The position numbers were made by a program, and so were the translations under genes. 64,000 nt of DNA from Labrenzia sp. VG12 (GTDB lineage Bacteria; Pseudomonadota; Alphaproteobacteria; Rhizobiales; Stappiaceae), in assembly GCF_002237595.1 (NCBI RefSeq), contig NZ_CP022529.1, positions 2,976,001-3,040,000 on the forward strand, written 5' to 3'. Below the pieces are notes generated by a model. That model made no database searches. It was not told the DNA's origin and saw only the letters and a list, made by a program, of their open reading frames with translations. Of the stretch, positions 42,370 to 51,107 are shown one piece after another (within the stretch, counting starts at the first letter, position 1; every line of letters starts with the position of its first letter).

Positions 42370-43080
42370 TCAGGCGGATTTGAGATTGGGCGGCTGGCCG
42401 AGCGGGGCTTCCAGCCCGGCAGGCATGACAAAGAGTTCGATCTGGTCCCGCGACAGGGCCCAGTGCTCGAGCGCCAGTTCGGCGGCGCGCTCTTCATTGC
42501 CCTCCTCGATGGCAACGATCATCGCGTCATGCTGCTCGCTGGCCAGTTTGAGCCGGTCATCCTTGGCCCCGTTCTTCGGACGAAAAAAGGTCATGCCGAT
42601 GCGGGTGTGGTCGATCAGCAACCGGTCAAGGCTGGCCATCAGGTAGCTGTTGCCGGCCATCAGTCCGGTGATGCGGTGGAAGCGGTCGTTGGTCAGCGCG
42701 CGTGCCGTTACATCGCCCGTTTCCATGGCCTCCCGGAACGCATCCTGCGCCGCCTTCAGCTCGTCGATCTGTGTCGGCGTCGCATTCTGGGCAGCCAGAC
42801 GCAAAATGGCGCTGTAGATGAGCGGCGCCGCCAGGAAGAAATCGCGCAAGGTGAAATGGGTCATGTCCGACACGCGCGCACCACGATTGAGCTGCAGTGT
42901 GACGTAGCCTTCGCCGGACAGTTGCTGCAGCACTTCCCTCAAGGGGGTACGCGACAGGCCATAGAGATCACACAGCTCCGTTTCCTCCAGCGCGCTTCCG
43001 GGCCTGCGCTCCAGGGTCAGGATCGCGCGCTTCAAGTCTTCATAGGCAACCGTCTTTGCCGTTCCACGCTGGGGGGGCAT
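42370..43080 (-). CDS. GntR family transcriptional regulator (FCD type)
   Basis: 236 residues from the ATG at 43080 (GGAG 7 bases upstream); the open frame continues far upstream only as an artefact across the divergent gene. Winged helix: KTVAYEDLKRAILTLERRPGSALEETELCDLYGLSRTPLREVLQQLSGEGYVTLQLNRGARV. The FCD domain (residues 95-225) has the DRFHRITGLMAGN and EQHDAMIVAIEEGNEERAAELALEHW ligand-pocket segments. It lies at the head of the DHDPS-ALDH-oxidase operon and presumably controls it. Confidence 0.92.
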   Translation of the reverse strand: MPPQRGTAKTVAYEDLKRAILTLERRPGSALEETELCDLYGLSRTPLREVLQQLSGEGYVTLQLNRGARVSDMTHFTLRDFFLAAPLIYSAILRLAAQNATPTQIDELKAAQDAFREAMETGDVTARALTNDRFHRITGLMAGNSYLMASLDRLLIDHTRIGMTFFRPKNGAKDDRLKLASEQHDAMIVAIEEGNEERAAELALEHWALSRDQIELFVMPAGLEAPLGQPPNLKSA

Positions 43081-43113
43081 CGGTCCACTCCGTTTCGAAT
43101 TAGGTTGACTGAC

Positions 43114-43123
43114 TTGTATACAA
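43114..43123. promoter_or_regulatory. Candidate GntR operator TTGTATACAA
   Basis: A perfect 10-base palindrome in the AT-rich 129-base gap between the GntR gene and the divergent AraC-type gene. TTGTATACAA fits the TnGTnnnACnA-like symmetry of FadR-subfamily sites. A second AT-rich half-site (TTATACAA) lies at 43148-43155. Confidence 0.5.
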
Positions 43124-43209
43124 TGTGAATACAATATCAACACAATAATTATACAAAGACGCCGCATGCCCGAAACGGGCCAAGGCGACAGGCTCCGGAG
43201 AAAAGCGAC

Positions 43210-44187
43210 ATGCCCAGAACGCGCGACGTCACCTTCCTGCTGCTCGATGATTTTTCCCACATCGCCTTTGCCTGCGCCGTTGAGCCCCTGCGCATCGCCA
43301 ATCTCCTGCAGGGTGAAGAGCTTTACAGCTGGCGCCTGGCCTCTGAAGACGGCGAACGGGCCGTCTGCTCCAACAGGACCGTGACCCTGGTCGATCAGGG
43401 CCTGACCGACCTGCCCCCGCGCAGCAGTCTGTTTCTGATTTCCGGACAGAATGTCGGCGACCGGGCCTCCCCCGAAGTGCTCTCCTTCCTGCGGCGGGAG
43501 CGGGCCCGCGGCACAAAGATCGGCGCCATCTGCTCCGGTGCCTACGTGCTGGCCAAGGCCGGCCTGTTGCAGGACCGGCGCGCTGCCATTCACTGGTCGT
43601 TTCACGACAGCTTTCAGGAAAACTTTCCGGAGGTGGACCTGTGTCGCAACGTCTTTGTCGCTGATGAGACCTTTGTGACCGCCTCGGGCGGCACCGCGGC
43701 GACCGACCTGATGCTGCACCTGATTGGCGAGACCCATGGTGAGGATCTTGCCGCAGCGATCGCAGACATGATGGTCTATTCCGGTGTCCGACCGGCCGAT
43801 GCAGCTCAGCAGATATCCCTGCAGGCCCGGCACGGCATCCGCAATCCGCACATCGCCGAAGCGATCCGCCTGCTTAACGAAAGTGCACCCTATTATCTGC
43901 CGACGTCGGAAATCGCCCGCAAGATCGGCATCTCCACCCGGCAGCTGGAGCGCCTGTTCCAGAAACATCTGAAAGTGTCGCCGAAGAAATTCGCGATCCA
44001 GCAGAAACTGACCAAGGCGCGCAATCTGCTCCTGCAGACCGAGCAGTCGATCTCGGAGATCGCCCTTGCGTGCGGATACGAGTCCCCCTCGCACTTCATC
44101 CGCACTTACCAGAACCGCTTCGGCGTGACCCCGCATACCCAGCGGGTCTGTGCCGCACGGGCCGAGCCGCTGCGGGAAAGCGCTTGA
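43210..44187 (+). CDS. GlxA/GbdR-type AraC family transcriptional regulator
   Basis: 325 residues. The N-terminal domain (to about 195) is a DJ-1/PfpI-like glutamine-amidotransferase fold with TKIGAICSGAYVLAKAGLL, where the nucleophile-position Cys is kept, and VTASGGTAATDLML. The C-terminal AraC domain has SEIARKIGISTRQLERLFQKHLKVSPKKFAIQQKL and SISEIALACGYESPSHFIRTYQNRFGVTP. GbdR, CdhR and ArgR-type regulators of betaine, carnitine and arginine catabolism share this layout. It is divergent from the GntR operon, so it may respond to the same nutrient class. Confidence 0.92.
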   Translation: MPRTRDVTFLLLDDFSHIAFACAVEPLRIANLLQGEELYSWRLASEDGERAVCSNRTVTLVDQGLTDLPPRSSLFLISGQNVGDRASPEVLSFLRRERARGTKIGAICSGAYVLAKAGLLQDRRAAIHWSFHDSFQENFPEVDLCRNVFVADETFVTASGGTAATDLMLHLIGETHGEDLAAAIADMMVYSGVRPADAAQQISLQARHGIRNPHIAEAIRLLNESAPYYLPTSEIARKIGISTRQLERLFQKHLKVSPKKFAIQQKLTKARNLLLQTEQSISEIALACGYESPSHFIRTYQNRFGVTPHTQRVCAARAEPLRESA

Positions 44188-44330
44188 GGGAAAACAATCG
44201 CCCGGAAAGCCTCGCGCTTCACGCGCCTATACTATCGGGTCCACCGGAGCCATCAACTCATTGCGTTGATGACACCAGAAAGTGCGTCTGGACCTGAAGC
44301 ATTTTCAACGGCGCGTTCACTGGCGCGTCA

Positions 44331-44993
44331 CTAGCTCAGAACAACAACCTTGGTGCCGACTTCGACGCGGTTGTAGAGATCGATCACATCCTGGTGCCAC
44401 ATGCGGATGCAGCCGCTGGAGGCGTTTGTACCGATACTGCTCGGCTGGTTGGTGCTGTGGATCCGGTAGAGCGTGTCGACATTGCCCTGCCAAAGGTACA
44501 GCCCGCGCGCGCCGATCGGATTGCTGAGCCCGCCTTCCTGGCCGTCCCGGTATTTCTCCAGCTTGGGATCTCGCTCGATCATCTCGTCGGGCGGAAACCA
44601 TTTCGGCCATTCGCGCTTGAACCGGATGACTGCTTCGCCGCTCCAGGCAAAGCCAGCACGGCCGACGCCGATGCCATAGCGGATCGCACGGCCTCCGGGC
44701 TGGACCAGGTAAAGAAACTTGTTCTTCGGATCGACCACGATCGTACCGGCCGGATACTTGCTCGGATAGAACACGACCTGGCGCAGGAATTTGGGATCGA
44801 AATTCTGGTACTGGATGGCCGGCAGCGGAAAGCCGTTATCGGTTCTTGCCGCGTAGGCAATGGCATAATCCGGCGTCCCGTCGGAAAGCGGTGTCAGCCC
44901 TGCGTCAATGGTAGACCGCTGCTTGCTCTGGCAGGCTGCGAGCAAAAGCGGAATTCCGGCGACAAATGCGCGTCGGCTGATTTTCAGCGCCAT
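44331..44993 (-). CDS. L,D-transpeptidase (YkuD domain) lipoprotein
   Basis: 220 residues. The N-terminus MALKISRRAFVAGIPLLLAACQS has both a twin-arginine motif (SRRAFVAG) and a lipobox (LAAC), so it is predicted to be exported folded and lipidated at Cys21. The YkuD domain covers about residues 78-219, with YRIHSTNQPSSIGTNASSGCIRM containing the catalytic His and Cys. Such enzymes make 3-3 peptidoglycan cross-links or attach outer-membrane proteins to the wall. It is a single gene between convergent and codirectional regulators, with no operon partner. Confidence 0.93.
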   Translation of the reverse strand: MALKISRRAFVAGIPLLLAACQSKQRSTIDAGLTPLSDGTPDYAIAYAARTDNGFPLPAIQYQNFDPKFLRQVVFYPSKYPAGTIVVDPKNKFLYLVQPGGRAIRYGIGVGRAGFAWSGEAVIRFKREWPKWFPPDEMIERDPKLEKYRDGQEGGLSNPIGARGLYLWQGNVDTLYRIHSTNQPSSIGTNASSGCIRMWHQDVIDLYNRVEVGTKVVVLS

Positions 44994-45150
44994 TTCGCGT
45001 CCTTTCGGCGACCGCCTGTGGGCGGGTTCAAACGGATCAAATAAATCAAGGAACTAAACACGCTATCCTGAAAAGTAGGCAACAGGATTATGGTAAACAG
45101 ATCCTTAATCTCACGCCACTGTGACCCATGGCCACCAGCTTCTCTGGGGA

Positions 45151-45843
45151 TCAATCGTCAAAATACTCAGGGTGCTCGCCCCGGATGGCCTGAAGCACGG
45201 CTGCAATCCTGCCGAGATGCGTGCCCAGGATCGCTTCCGCACCAGCTGCATCTTTCCGGCGCAGCGCATCGACAAGATCAACATGATCAGCGAAGGCGGT
45301 TTGCGCGCTGGAGGCGAGCGACAGGAACCGCACCCGGTCCATATGCGCCTTCTGGTCCCGGATCAGGGACCAGACATGGCCCTGCCCCGCCATCTCGCAC
45401 ATCCTGCGATGAAACTCATCATCCAGCGCGTGAAAGCCGGGCCGGTCGTCTGCGGCAACCGCAGCCTCCTGATCCGCCAGCAGGCGTTCAAGCTCCCGGA
45501 TGTCGGGCTCCGAAATCGTCTGGATCGCCGCCTTGAGACAGGCGAGTTCCAGAGCTGTCCGCACAAATCTGGCACGCAACACAGCGGTCTCGGAAATTCG
45601 CGTGATGACAGTGGCGCGCTGTGGCCGGATTTCAAGAAACCCCAGTTGCGACAATCTGAAAAACGCATCGCGCACAGGCTGCCGCGACACTTCGAATGCC
45701 CGGGCAACATCAATCTCTGACACTTTCGTTCCGGGCGCAAGATCAAGCGACAGGATCTGCCGGTGAAGGGCCTCGAACACCTGATCGGTTACACTTGGCG
45801 ACCTGACCGGCTCCAGTCGTCTCAGTCCATCTCTGCCAGGCAT
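45151..45843 (-). CDS. GntR family transcriptional regulator (FCD type)
   Basis: 230 residues. Winged helix: SVTDQVFEALHRQILSLDLAPGTKVSEIDVARAFEVSRQPVRDAFFRLSQLGFLEIRPQRATVITRI. The FCD domain has the DDEFHRRMCEMAGQGHVW and HVDLVDALRRKDAAGAEAILGTHL segments with metal-binding His/Asp residues. A GAGGAG ribosome site precedes the ATG. It is divergent from uxaC across 89 bases and probably represses it, as UxuR/ExuR-like regulators do for uronate genes. Confidence 0.92.
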   Translation of the reverse strand: MPGRDGLRRLEPVRSPSVTDQVFEALHRQILSLDLAPGTKVSEIDVARAFEVSRQPVRDAFFRLSQLGFLEIRPQRATVITRISETAVLRARFVRTALELACLKAAIQTISEPDIRELERLLADQEAAVAADDRPGFHALDDEFHRRMCEMAGQGHVWSLIRDQKAHMDRVRFLSLASSAQTAFADHVDLVDALRRKDAAGAEAILGTHLGRIAAVLQAIRGEHPEYFDD

Positions 45844-45875
45844 TGCGCTCCTCTTCGTTGACGCCCACCAGCAAC

Positions 45876-45891
45876 TAGCATATTAGCATAT
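45876..45891. promoter_or_regulatory. Tandem TAGCATAT repeat in the GntR-uxaC promoter
   Basis: The 8-mer TAGCATAT occurs twice in direct tandem (45876-45883 and 45884-45891) in the divergent promoter between the GntR regulator and uxaC. It is a plausible regulator site or -10 element; its role is inference. Confidence 0.4.
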
Positions 45892-45932
45892 TCTCATCAA
45901 CACGGACCGCCTTGAACGATGTGGAGGACGTC

Positions 45933-47375
45933 ATGCCATCGGAAACGGACGGAGGGGTCATCCCCGGAAAAAGGGCGCTCGACCCGCATCGGCTGTTTCC
46001 CGCCGATCCGGCCAGCCGGTCTCTTGCGGCGGACCTCTACGACAGCATCAGGCACCTGCCGATCGTCAGTCCCCATGGCCACACCGATCCGCGCTGGTTT
46101 GCCGAAGACAAACCGTTTCCCGATCCAGCGCAGCTGTTCGTGGTGCCGGATCACTATGTCTTCCGAATGCTGCGTTCTCAGGGCATCGAACTCGCCGACC
46201 TGGGTGTGCAACGCATCGACGACAGCCCGAGCGAGACCGACAGCCGCCGAATCTGGCGGATCTTTGCCGAGAATTTCCATCTCTTCCGGGCGACACCCTC
46301 CAGGTTGTGGCTGAAGCACTCCTTCCAGGAAGTGTTTGGCTGGACAAAGCGCCTTTCTGCCGAGACGACGGACGACGCCTATGACCACATTGCCGAGTGC
46401 CTCGCCCGGCCGGAATTCAGGCCACGAGCTCTCTTTGAACGTTTCAACATCGAGGTGATCGCCACAACGGAATCGCCCCTGGACGATCTCGCCTGGCACC
46501 GGCAGATCCGCGACAGTGACTGGACAGGCCGTGTCATTACCGCCTACCGGCCGGACCCGGTCATTGATCCAGAATTCGAGGGCTTTGCCGCCAATGTCGA
46601 GCAATTCGGCGCTTTGGCGGGCGAAGATGCCACTACCTGGCAAGGCTATCTCAACGCCCACCTGGTCCGTCGCGCCTATTTCAAGTCCTTCGGCGCAACG
46701 TCATCCGATCACGGCCACCCGACCGCACGGACCGAAAATCTTTCCCCTGCCGACGCCGAGACCCTGTTTCAAAAAGCGCTCAAAGGCACCTGCTCGGCTG
46801 AAGAGGCAGACGCCTTCCGGGGCCACATGCTGACCGAAATGGCCAGCATGAGCCTTCAGGACGGACTGGTCATGCAGATCCATCCAGGCAGCTTCCGGAA
46901 CCATTCCCTGAAAACCTTCCAGGAGTTCGGACGCGACAAGGGTTTCGACATTCCCACCCGAACCGACTATGTGCGCGCGCTCAAGCCGCTGCTGGATGCC
47001 GTCGGGCTGGAGAGGGAGCTCTCCATCATCCTCTTCACGCTGGATGAAAGCGTCTATGCCCGCGAACTGGCGCCACTGGCTGGGGCCTATCCGACCTTGA
47101 AGCTCGGGCCTGCCTGGTGGTTCCATGACAGCGCGGAAGGCATGCGCCGCTACCGCGAGATGACAACGGAAACCGCCGGTTTCTACAACACGGTCGGTTT
47201 CAATGACGACACGCGCGCCTTCTGTTCCATTCCCGCCCGCCATGACGTCGCCCGTCGGGTCGATTGCGCGTATCTTGCCGATCTTGTCATTACCGGACGC
47301 CTGGACGAGGACGAGGCGTACGAGGTTGCGCAAGACCTGACCTACCGACTGGCAAAACAAGCCTACAAACTCTGA
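45933..47375 (+). CDS. uxaC: Glucuronate isomerase (uronate isomerase)
   Basis: 480 residues, the size of UxaC. Metal-dependent hydrolase-like barrel with LPIVSPHGHTDPRWFAEDKPF (HxH motif), PDHYVFRMLRSQGI, MQIHPGSFRNHS and the C-terminal GRLDEDEAYEVAQDLTYRLAKQAYKL. It converts D-glucuronate to D-fructuronate and D-galacturonate to D-tagaturonate. The ATG at 45933 is chosen because GGAGG lies 6 bases upstream; a TTG at 45912 has none. No uxaB, uxuA or uxuB is present in the window, so the rest of the pathway must be elsewhere. Confidence 0.95.
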   Translation: MPSETDGGVIPGKRALDPHRLFPADPASRSLAADLYDSIRHLPIVSPHGHTDPRWFAEDKPFPDPAQLFVVPDHYVFRMLRSQGIELADLGVQRIDDSPSETDSRRIWRIFAENFHLFRATPSRLWLKHSFQEVFGWTKRLSAETTDDAYDHIAECLARPEFRPRALFERFNIEVIATTESPLDDLAWHRQIRDSDWTGRVITAYRPDPVIDPEFEGFAANVEQFGALAGEDATTWQGYLNAHLVRRAYFKSFGATSSDHGHPTARTENLSPADAETLFQKALKGTCSAEEADAFRGHMLTEMASMSLQDGLVMQIHPGSFRNHSLKTFQEFGRDKGFDIPTRTDYVRALKPLLDAVGLERELSIILFTLDESVYARELAPLAGAYPTLKLGPAWWFHDSAEGMRRYREMTTETAGFYNTVGFNDDTRAFCSIPARHDVARRVDCAYLADLVITGRLDEDEAYEVAQDLTYRLAKQAYKL

Positions 47376-47584
47376 TCTCACCTGCGGCTCAAGCACAACC
47401 TCTCAGACCGAACGCGGCTGAGTGGCAAAGCTATCGTGCGACACCGCGCGCACCGGAAAGAAATTTCCGGATATACTTATCCTGCAATTAAAAATGTCAA
47501 ACTATCTGTTTACCCTCTTTGTTTGAATCATATCACATTCGGATTGAGTTGATTCGCATTTGCAACCGGATTTCAGAGGATCAG

Positions 47585-50500
47585 ATGGGGCTTTCCAATA
47601 TTTATTATTCCGACTGGCTCGGCGGGCTGGTTATCAATGGCAGCGCTGCCAACACCACCATCACCAATACCACGATCAAGGACCTTGCCGAACAATTGCC
47701 TTGGTACCCGGTTCATTGGCAAAAAAATAAATTGGATCAATTACTTTCGAGCAGTGATCCGCTCGCCGGAAATGACCTGATCTTTGGTGGCCAGGGAGAC
47801 GATTTCATTGAGTCCTCCTCAGGCAATGATCGGATTTTTGCCGGTGGTGGAGATGATACCATCGATGGCGGAACGGGAACGGACTGGGTTTTTGCCGGCT
47901 CCGGCAACGATACCGGGATTTTTTCCGACACGAACACCGACGGCTACGACCTCTATAGCGGTGGCAGCGGTTACGACACGCTTGTTCTGAACCTGTCACT
48001 TGAAGACTACCAGAATTCGAAATCAGACATCGAAGATTTCATTTCGAACTTGAATACGTTCTGGAGTTATATTCCTTTCACGTTTCAAGATCTTGGACTC
48101 GTTGCCTATGGCTGGGAAGAATTAAAAATCATTGTTGATCCAGAAATTCAATCATCAGATGCAAAATTGATTTCTGAAACAGAGAATGTAACGGGATCGT
48201 CCGAAACGGTCTCTGCGACAGGCAGTCTGCAATTCGCCGACGATGCTTTCTCCGAACACACGGTATCCGCCAACCTGCACAGCGCAACCTGGTCGGGCGG
48301 GGATCTTTCCGCTGCTGCCCTCGAACAGCTCAGCCTCGGCTTTGCAGCCGATCTCGGCAGTGTCGTTGACGGAGAAGGTATGATCGACTGGTCCTTCTCG
48401 ATCGAGGACGCCCGGCTTGATTTCCTTGCCGCCGACCAGCATCTGGAGGTGGTTTTTGAAGTCAACATCGACGATGGCCAGGCGACGGACAGCGGGTTTG
48501 TCACTGTAACGATCTCCGGAGCAAACGACGCTCCGACGGCCCAGAACATCGCTGCGGTGATGGATGAAGATACTGGCAGCGTGTTGCTGACACCGCAGTT
48601 TACGGACCCGGATCTCGGCGATATTCATGTTGTCTCGTTCGAGGATTCCGAAGTGTCGCTGAGCGCTGGCCTCAGCGACATCACGGACAACGGAGACGGC
48701 ACATTCACTTATGTCGCGAGCGACAGCTACGACAACCTTGGCCTCGGTGACAGCACGACGGAAACACTGTTTTACACCGTCACCGACGGCTCTGGCGCCA
48801 CATCAACCGCGTCCGTCACCATCACGATAGAGGGCCGCAACGACGACCCGATGCTCCAGGCCGGCGCCCTTGCCGCGACCGAGGACGGTGACGCCGTCGA
48901 TCTCGACCTTTCCGCGCTCGGGTCCGATATTGACAGCGATGACGATGGCAGCTCGCTCACCTATACGGTCAGCGGTGCACCCGACAAGGGAGAGGTCACT
49001 GTCGACGGGACCGTCTTGTCCTTCGACCCGTCCGGCGCCTTCTCCCATCTGCAAACCGGTGAGACCGAAGACGTCCTCATCGAAGTAACCGCAACCGACG
49101 CACACGGCGCAACGGCAGTCAATACGATCACCGTCACAGTGACGGGAGCCGCAGGCGAGCCGCTGTTTTCCGCCGAAGACCTCAGCACCGGGCGCATCGA
49201 ATATGAGTTCCAGGGCTTTGACCTGGAAACCGGCGAAGTGAAAACTCCCGACTTCCCTGGAATGCCGGAAATCCCAGGGTCAGATTTCACCTTTGCCTAC
49301 AATGGCAACACCCCGCCAGAGGGCGTCAACGCGGTCCTGTTCCAGAACCAGACGCCTGAAAATCCGGTTGAAATCGCCTTTCTGGACGAAATTGCGCTCG
49401 GCAGCCTTACCCAGGCCGACGTCGACGGCGCCGTTTACACAACGCAACTTGTCGACCTGCCATTCGAGGCCGATGACACCATCCTTCTGAGAACCGCAGA
49501 TGGCAACGTCTTCGCGATTGGCAATACCGCTGAGTTTGATCAGCCCGGCGATGACTTTACGGTATCGTTCGAATACGCGCAGGTCAGCGGCACGACAGGC
49601 GGCACCCCGCTGTTTACCGTCGATGACTACAGCAACGGGCGTGTTGTTTTCGAACAGCAGGGGTTCGATCTGGAAACCGGAACGGTGAAAGAGGCAGACT
49701 ATCCCTTGCAGCTGAACATTCCGGGGACCGATTTTTCCTTCTTTTACAACGGCAACCAGCCGCCAGAAGGATTCAACGCAACCCTGTTCCAGAACCAGTC
49801 CGCGGAAAACCCGGTCCAGATTGCGTTCATCGACGAAGTCGATCTGGACACCCTCACCCAGGCAGATGTCGATAGCGCCGTCTTCACCACCGACCTTGTC
49901 GATATGCTGCTCGAGGATGACGACACAATCCTCGTGAAAACCGGCGACGGCAATGTCTTTGCCATCGGCAATACGGTGGAACACGACCTGCCGGGAGAAG
50001 ACAATTCCGTTTCCTTCGACTACGTGCAGGTTGAAGGCATCACCCCACCCCCGCCGGATGGTGTTCTTTCGGCCGAAGATCTCAGCACCGGCGAAGTAGA
50101 GTTCATGTTCGAGGGCTTCGATCTGGAAACCGGCACGGCCCAGTTCGGCACCTTTCCGTTCGACTTCGACTTTCTGGACGCCGACTTCATGTTCGACTAC
50201 GACCAGACGACGCCCTCCGATGGCACCAATGCCATTTTCGTTCAAAACGGCTCACCGCTCAACGAGGCCCAGATCGCCTTCTTTGACGAGACCTCGCTCC
50301 TGAACCTGACCCAGGCTCAGATCGACTCGGCCGTTTTCTCCAGCGAGCAGCTGCAGCAGCCGTTTGAATCCGACGACACTGTTCTGATCAAGACCTGGGA
50401 CGGCAATGTCTACGCTCTCGGCAACGCGGTGGAACGCGACCAGCCAGGCGGCGACTACAAGGTCTCCTTCGACTATGCCCTGATTGAAAGCGATCCCAGT

Positions 50501-50944
50501 GATCCCCTGTTTTCGCCCGAGGATTTCAGCAATGGCCGTATCCAGTTCGAGTCACAGGGGTTCGACCTGGAAACCGGCGAAGTGAAAGATGCGCAGTTCC
50601 CCGGTGATCTCAACATCCCGGACTCGGATTTCAACTTTGTCTACAATGGCAACCCGCCGAGAGAGAATACGAATGCGGTCCTCTTCCAGAACCAGTCTCC
50701 GGACAATCCGGTCGAGATCGCCTTTCTCGACGGGGTCGATCTGGACGAGCTCACCCAGCGGGATGTCGACACTGCGTTTTTTACCACCTCGCTGGTCAGC
50801 AATCTGTTCGAGGCAGATGACACCGTCCTCTTGAGGACCGGCGATGGCAACGTCTTTGCCGTCGGCAACTCGGTCGAACATGACTTGCCGGGTGAAGACT
50901 TCTCCGTGTCATTCGACTACGCCAACCTCACCGACCTGTTCTAG
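47585..50944 (+). CDS. Large RTX/cadherin-like repeat protein with four novel C-terminal repeats
   Basis: 1119 residues from the ATG at 47585 (GAGGA 5 bases upstream). Residues 61-115 have RTX-like calcium motifs (GNDLIFGGQGDDF, GNDRIFAGGGDDTIDGG). Residues about 215-525 form VCBS/cadherin-like modules, with FEVNIDDGQATDSGFVTVTISGANDAP, NGDGTFTYVASDSYD, FYTVTDGSGATSTASVTITIEGRND and a third copy. Residues 527-1119 are four tandem repeats of about 150 residues. The protein is very acidic (Asp/Glu-rich) and has no N-terminal signal peptide, which fits type I secretion or surface adhesion, but no T1SS genes are near. The gap 47376-47584 is AT-rich and probably holds its promoter. Confidence 0.88.
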   Translation: MGLSNIYYSDWLGGLVINGSAANTTITNTTIKDLAEQLPWYPVHWQKNKLDQLLSSSDPLAGNDLIFGGQGDDFIESSSGNDRIFAGGGDDTIDGGTGTDWVFAGSGNDTGIFSDTNTDGYDLYSGGSGYDTLVLNLSLEDYQNSKSDIEDFISNLNTFWSYIPFTFQDLGLVAYGWEELKIIVDPEIQSSDAKLISETENVTGSSETVSATGSLQFADDAFSEHTVSANLHSATWSGGDLSAAALEQLSLGFAADLGSVVDGEGMIDWSFSIEDARLDFLAADQHLEVVFEVNIDDGQATDSGFVTVTISGANDAPTAQNIAAVMDEDTGSVLLTPQFTDPDLGDIHVVSFEDSEVSLSAGLSDITDNGDGTFTYVASDSYDNLGLGDSTTETLFYTVTDGSGATSTASVTITIEGRNDDPMLQAGALAATEDGDAVDLDLSALGSDIDSDDDGSSLTYTVSGAPDKGEVTVDGTVLSFDPSGAFSHLQTGETEDVLIEVTATDAHGATAVNTITVTVTGAAGEPLFSAEDLSTGRIEYEFQGFDLETGEVKTPDFPGMPEIPGSDFTFAYNGNTPPEGVNAVLFQNQTPENPVEIAFLDEIALGSLTQADVDGAVYTTQLVDLPFEADDTILLRTADGNVFAIGNTAEFDQPGDDFTVSFEYAQVSGTTGGTPLFTVDDYSNGRVVFEQQGFDLETGTVKEADYPLQLNIPGTDFSFFYNGNQPPEGFNATLFQNQSAENPVQIAFIDEVDLDTLTQADVDSAVFTTDLVDMLLEDDDTILVKTGDGNVFAIGNTVEHDLPGEDNSVSFDYVQVEGITPPPPDGVLSAEDLSTGEVEFMFEGFDLETGTAQFGTFPFDFDFLDADFMFDYDQTTPSDGTNAIFVQNGSPLNEAQIAFFDETSLLNLTQAQIDSAVFSSEQLQQPFESDDTVLIKTWDGNVYALGNAVERDQPGGDYKVSFDYALIESDPSDPLFSPEDFSNGRIQFESQGFDLETGEVKDAQFPGDLNIPDSDFNFVYNGNPPRENTNAVLFQNQSPDNPVEIAFLDGVDLDELTQRDVDTAFFTTSLVSNLFEADDTVLLRTGDGNVFAVGNSVEHDLPGEDFSVSFDYANLTDLF
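49163..50941 (+). repeat. Four tandem protein repeats of about 145-152 codons
   Basis: Repeat starts are at 49163, 49610, 50066 and 50507 (residues 527, 676, 828 and 975). Each begins (L/V)(F/L)(S/T).(E/D)D.S.G...F..(Q/E)GFDLETG and includes (N/D)A.(L/F)(F/V)QN(Q/G) and DGNV(F/Y)A(I/L/V)GN..E.D.PG.D..VSF(D/E)YA. Copies 1, 2 and 4 are closest; copy 3 is the most diverged (DQTTPSDGTN in place of NGN.PPE). I do not recognise the domain. Confidence 0.9.
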
Positions 50945-50981
50945 GGTCCGCACACCGGTGCACCGGGACTATTGGTGAATG

Positions 50982-51010
50982 AAAAGGGCGCGCCGAGGCG
51001 TGCCCTTTTT
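50982..51010 (+). terminator. Rho-independent terminator after the RTX-like gene
   Basis: Arms AAAAGGGCGCGC and GCGTGCCCTTTT pair with one mismatch around a short CGAG loop and run into a T stretch at 51006-51010, about 40 bases after the stop at 50944. Confidence 0.85.
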
Positions 51011-51107
51011 CATTGTTCGCGCGCACCTTGTCTCACCTGGACATGAACGCTCTTGTTCCAGCAAAGAAAGCAATCCTTAATGGGATAGTCCCTGCTCCGG
51101 AGCTTCC

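Noticed and set aside
42370..44136. A 588-codon version of the GntR regulator
   Set aside because: The upstream half is antisense to the divergent AraC-type gene. The GntR domain begins just after the ATG at 43080, which has its own ribosome site.
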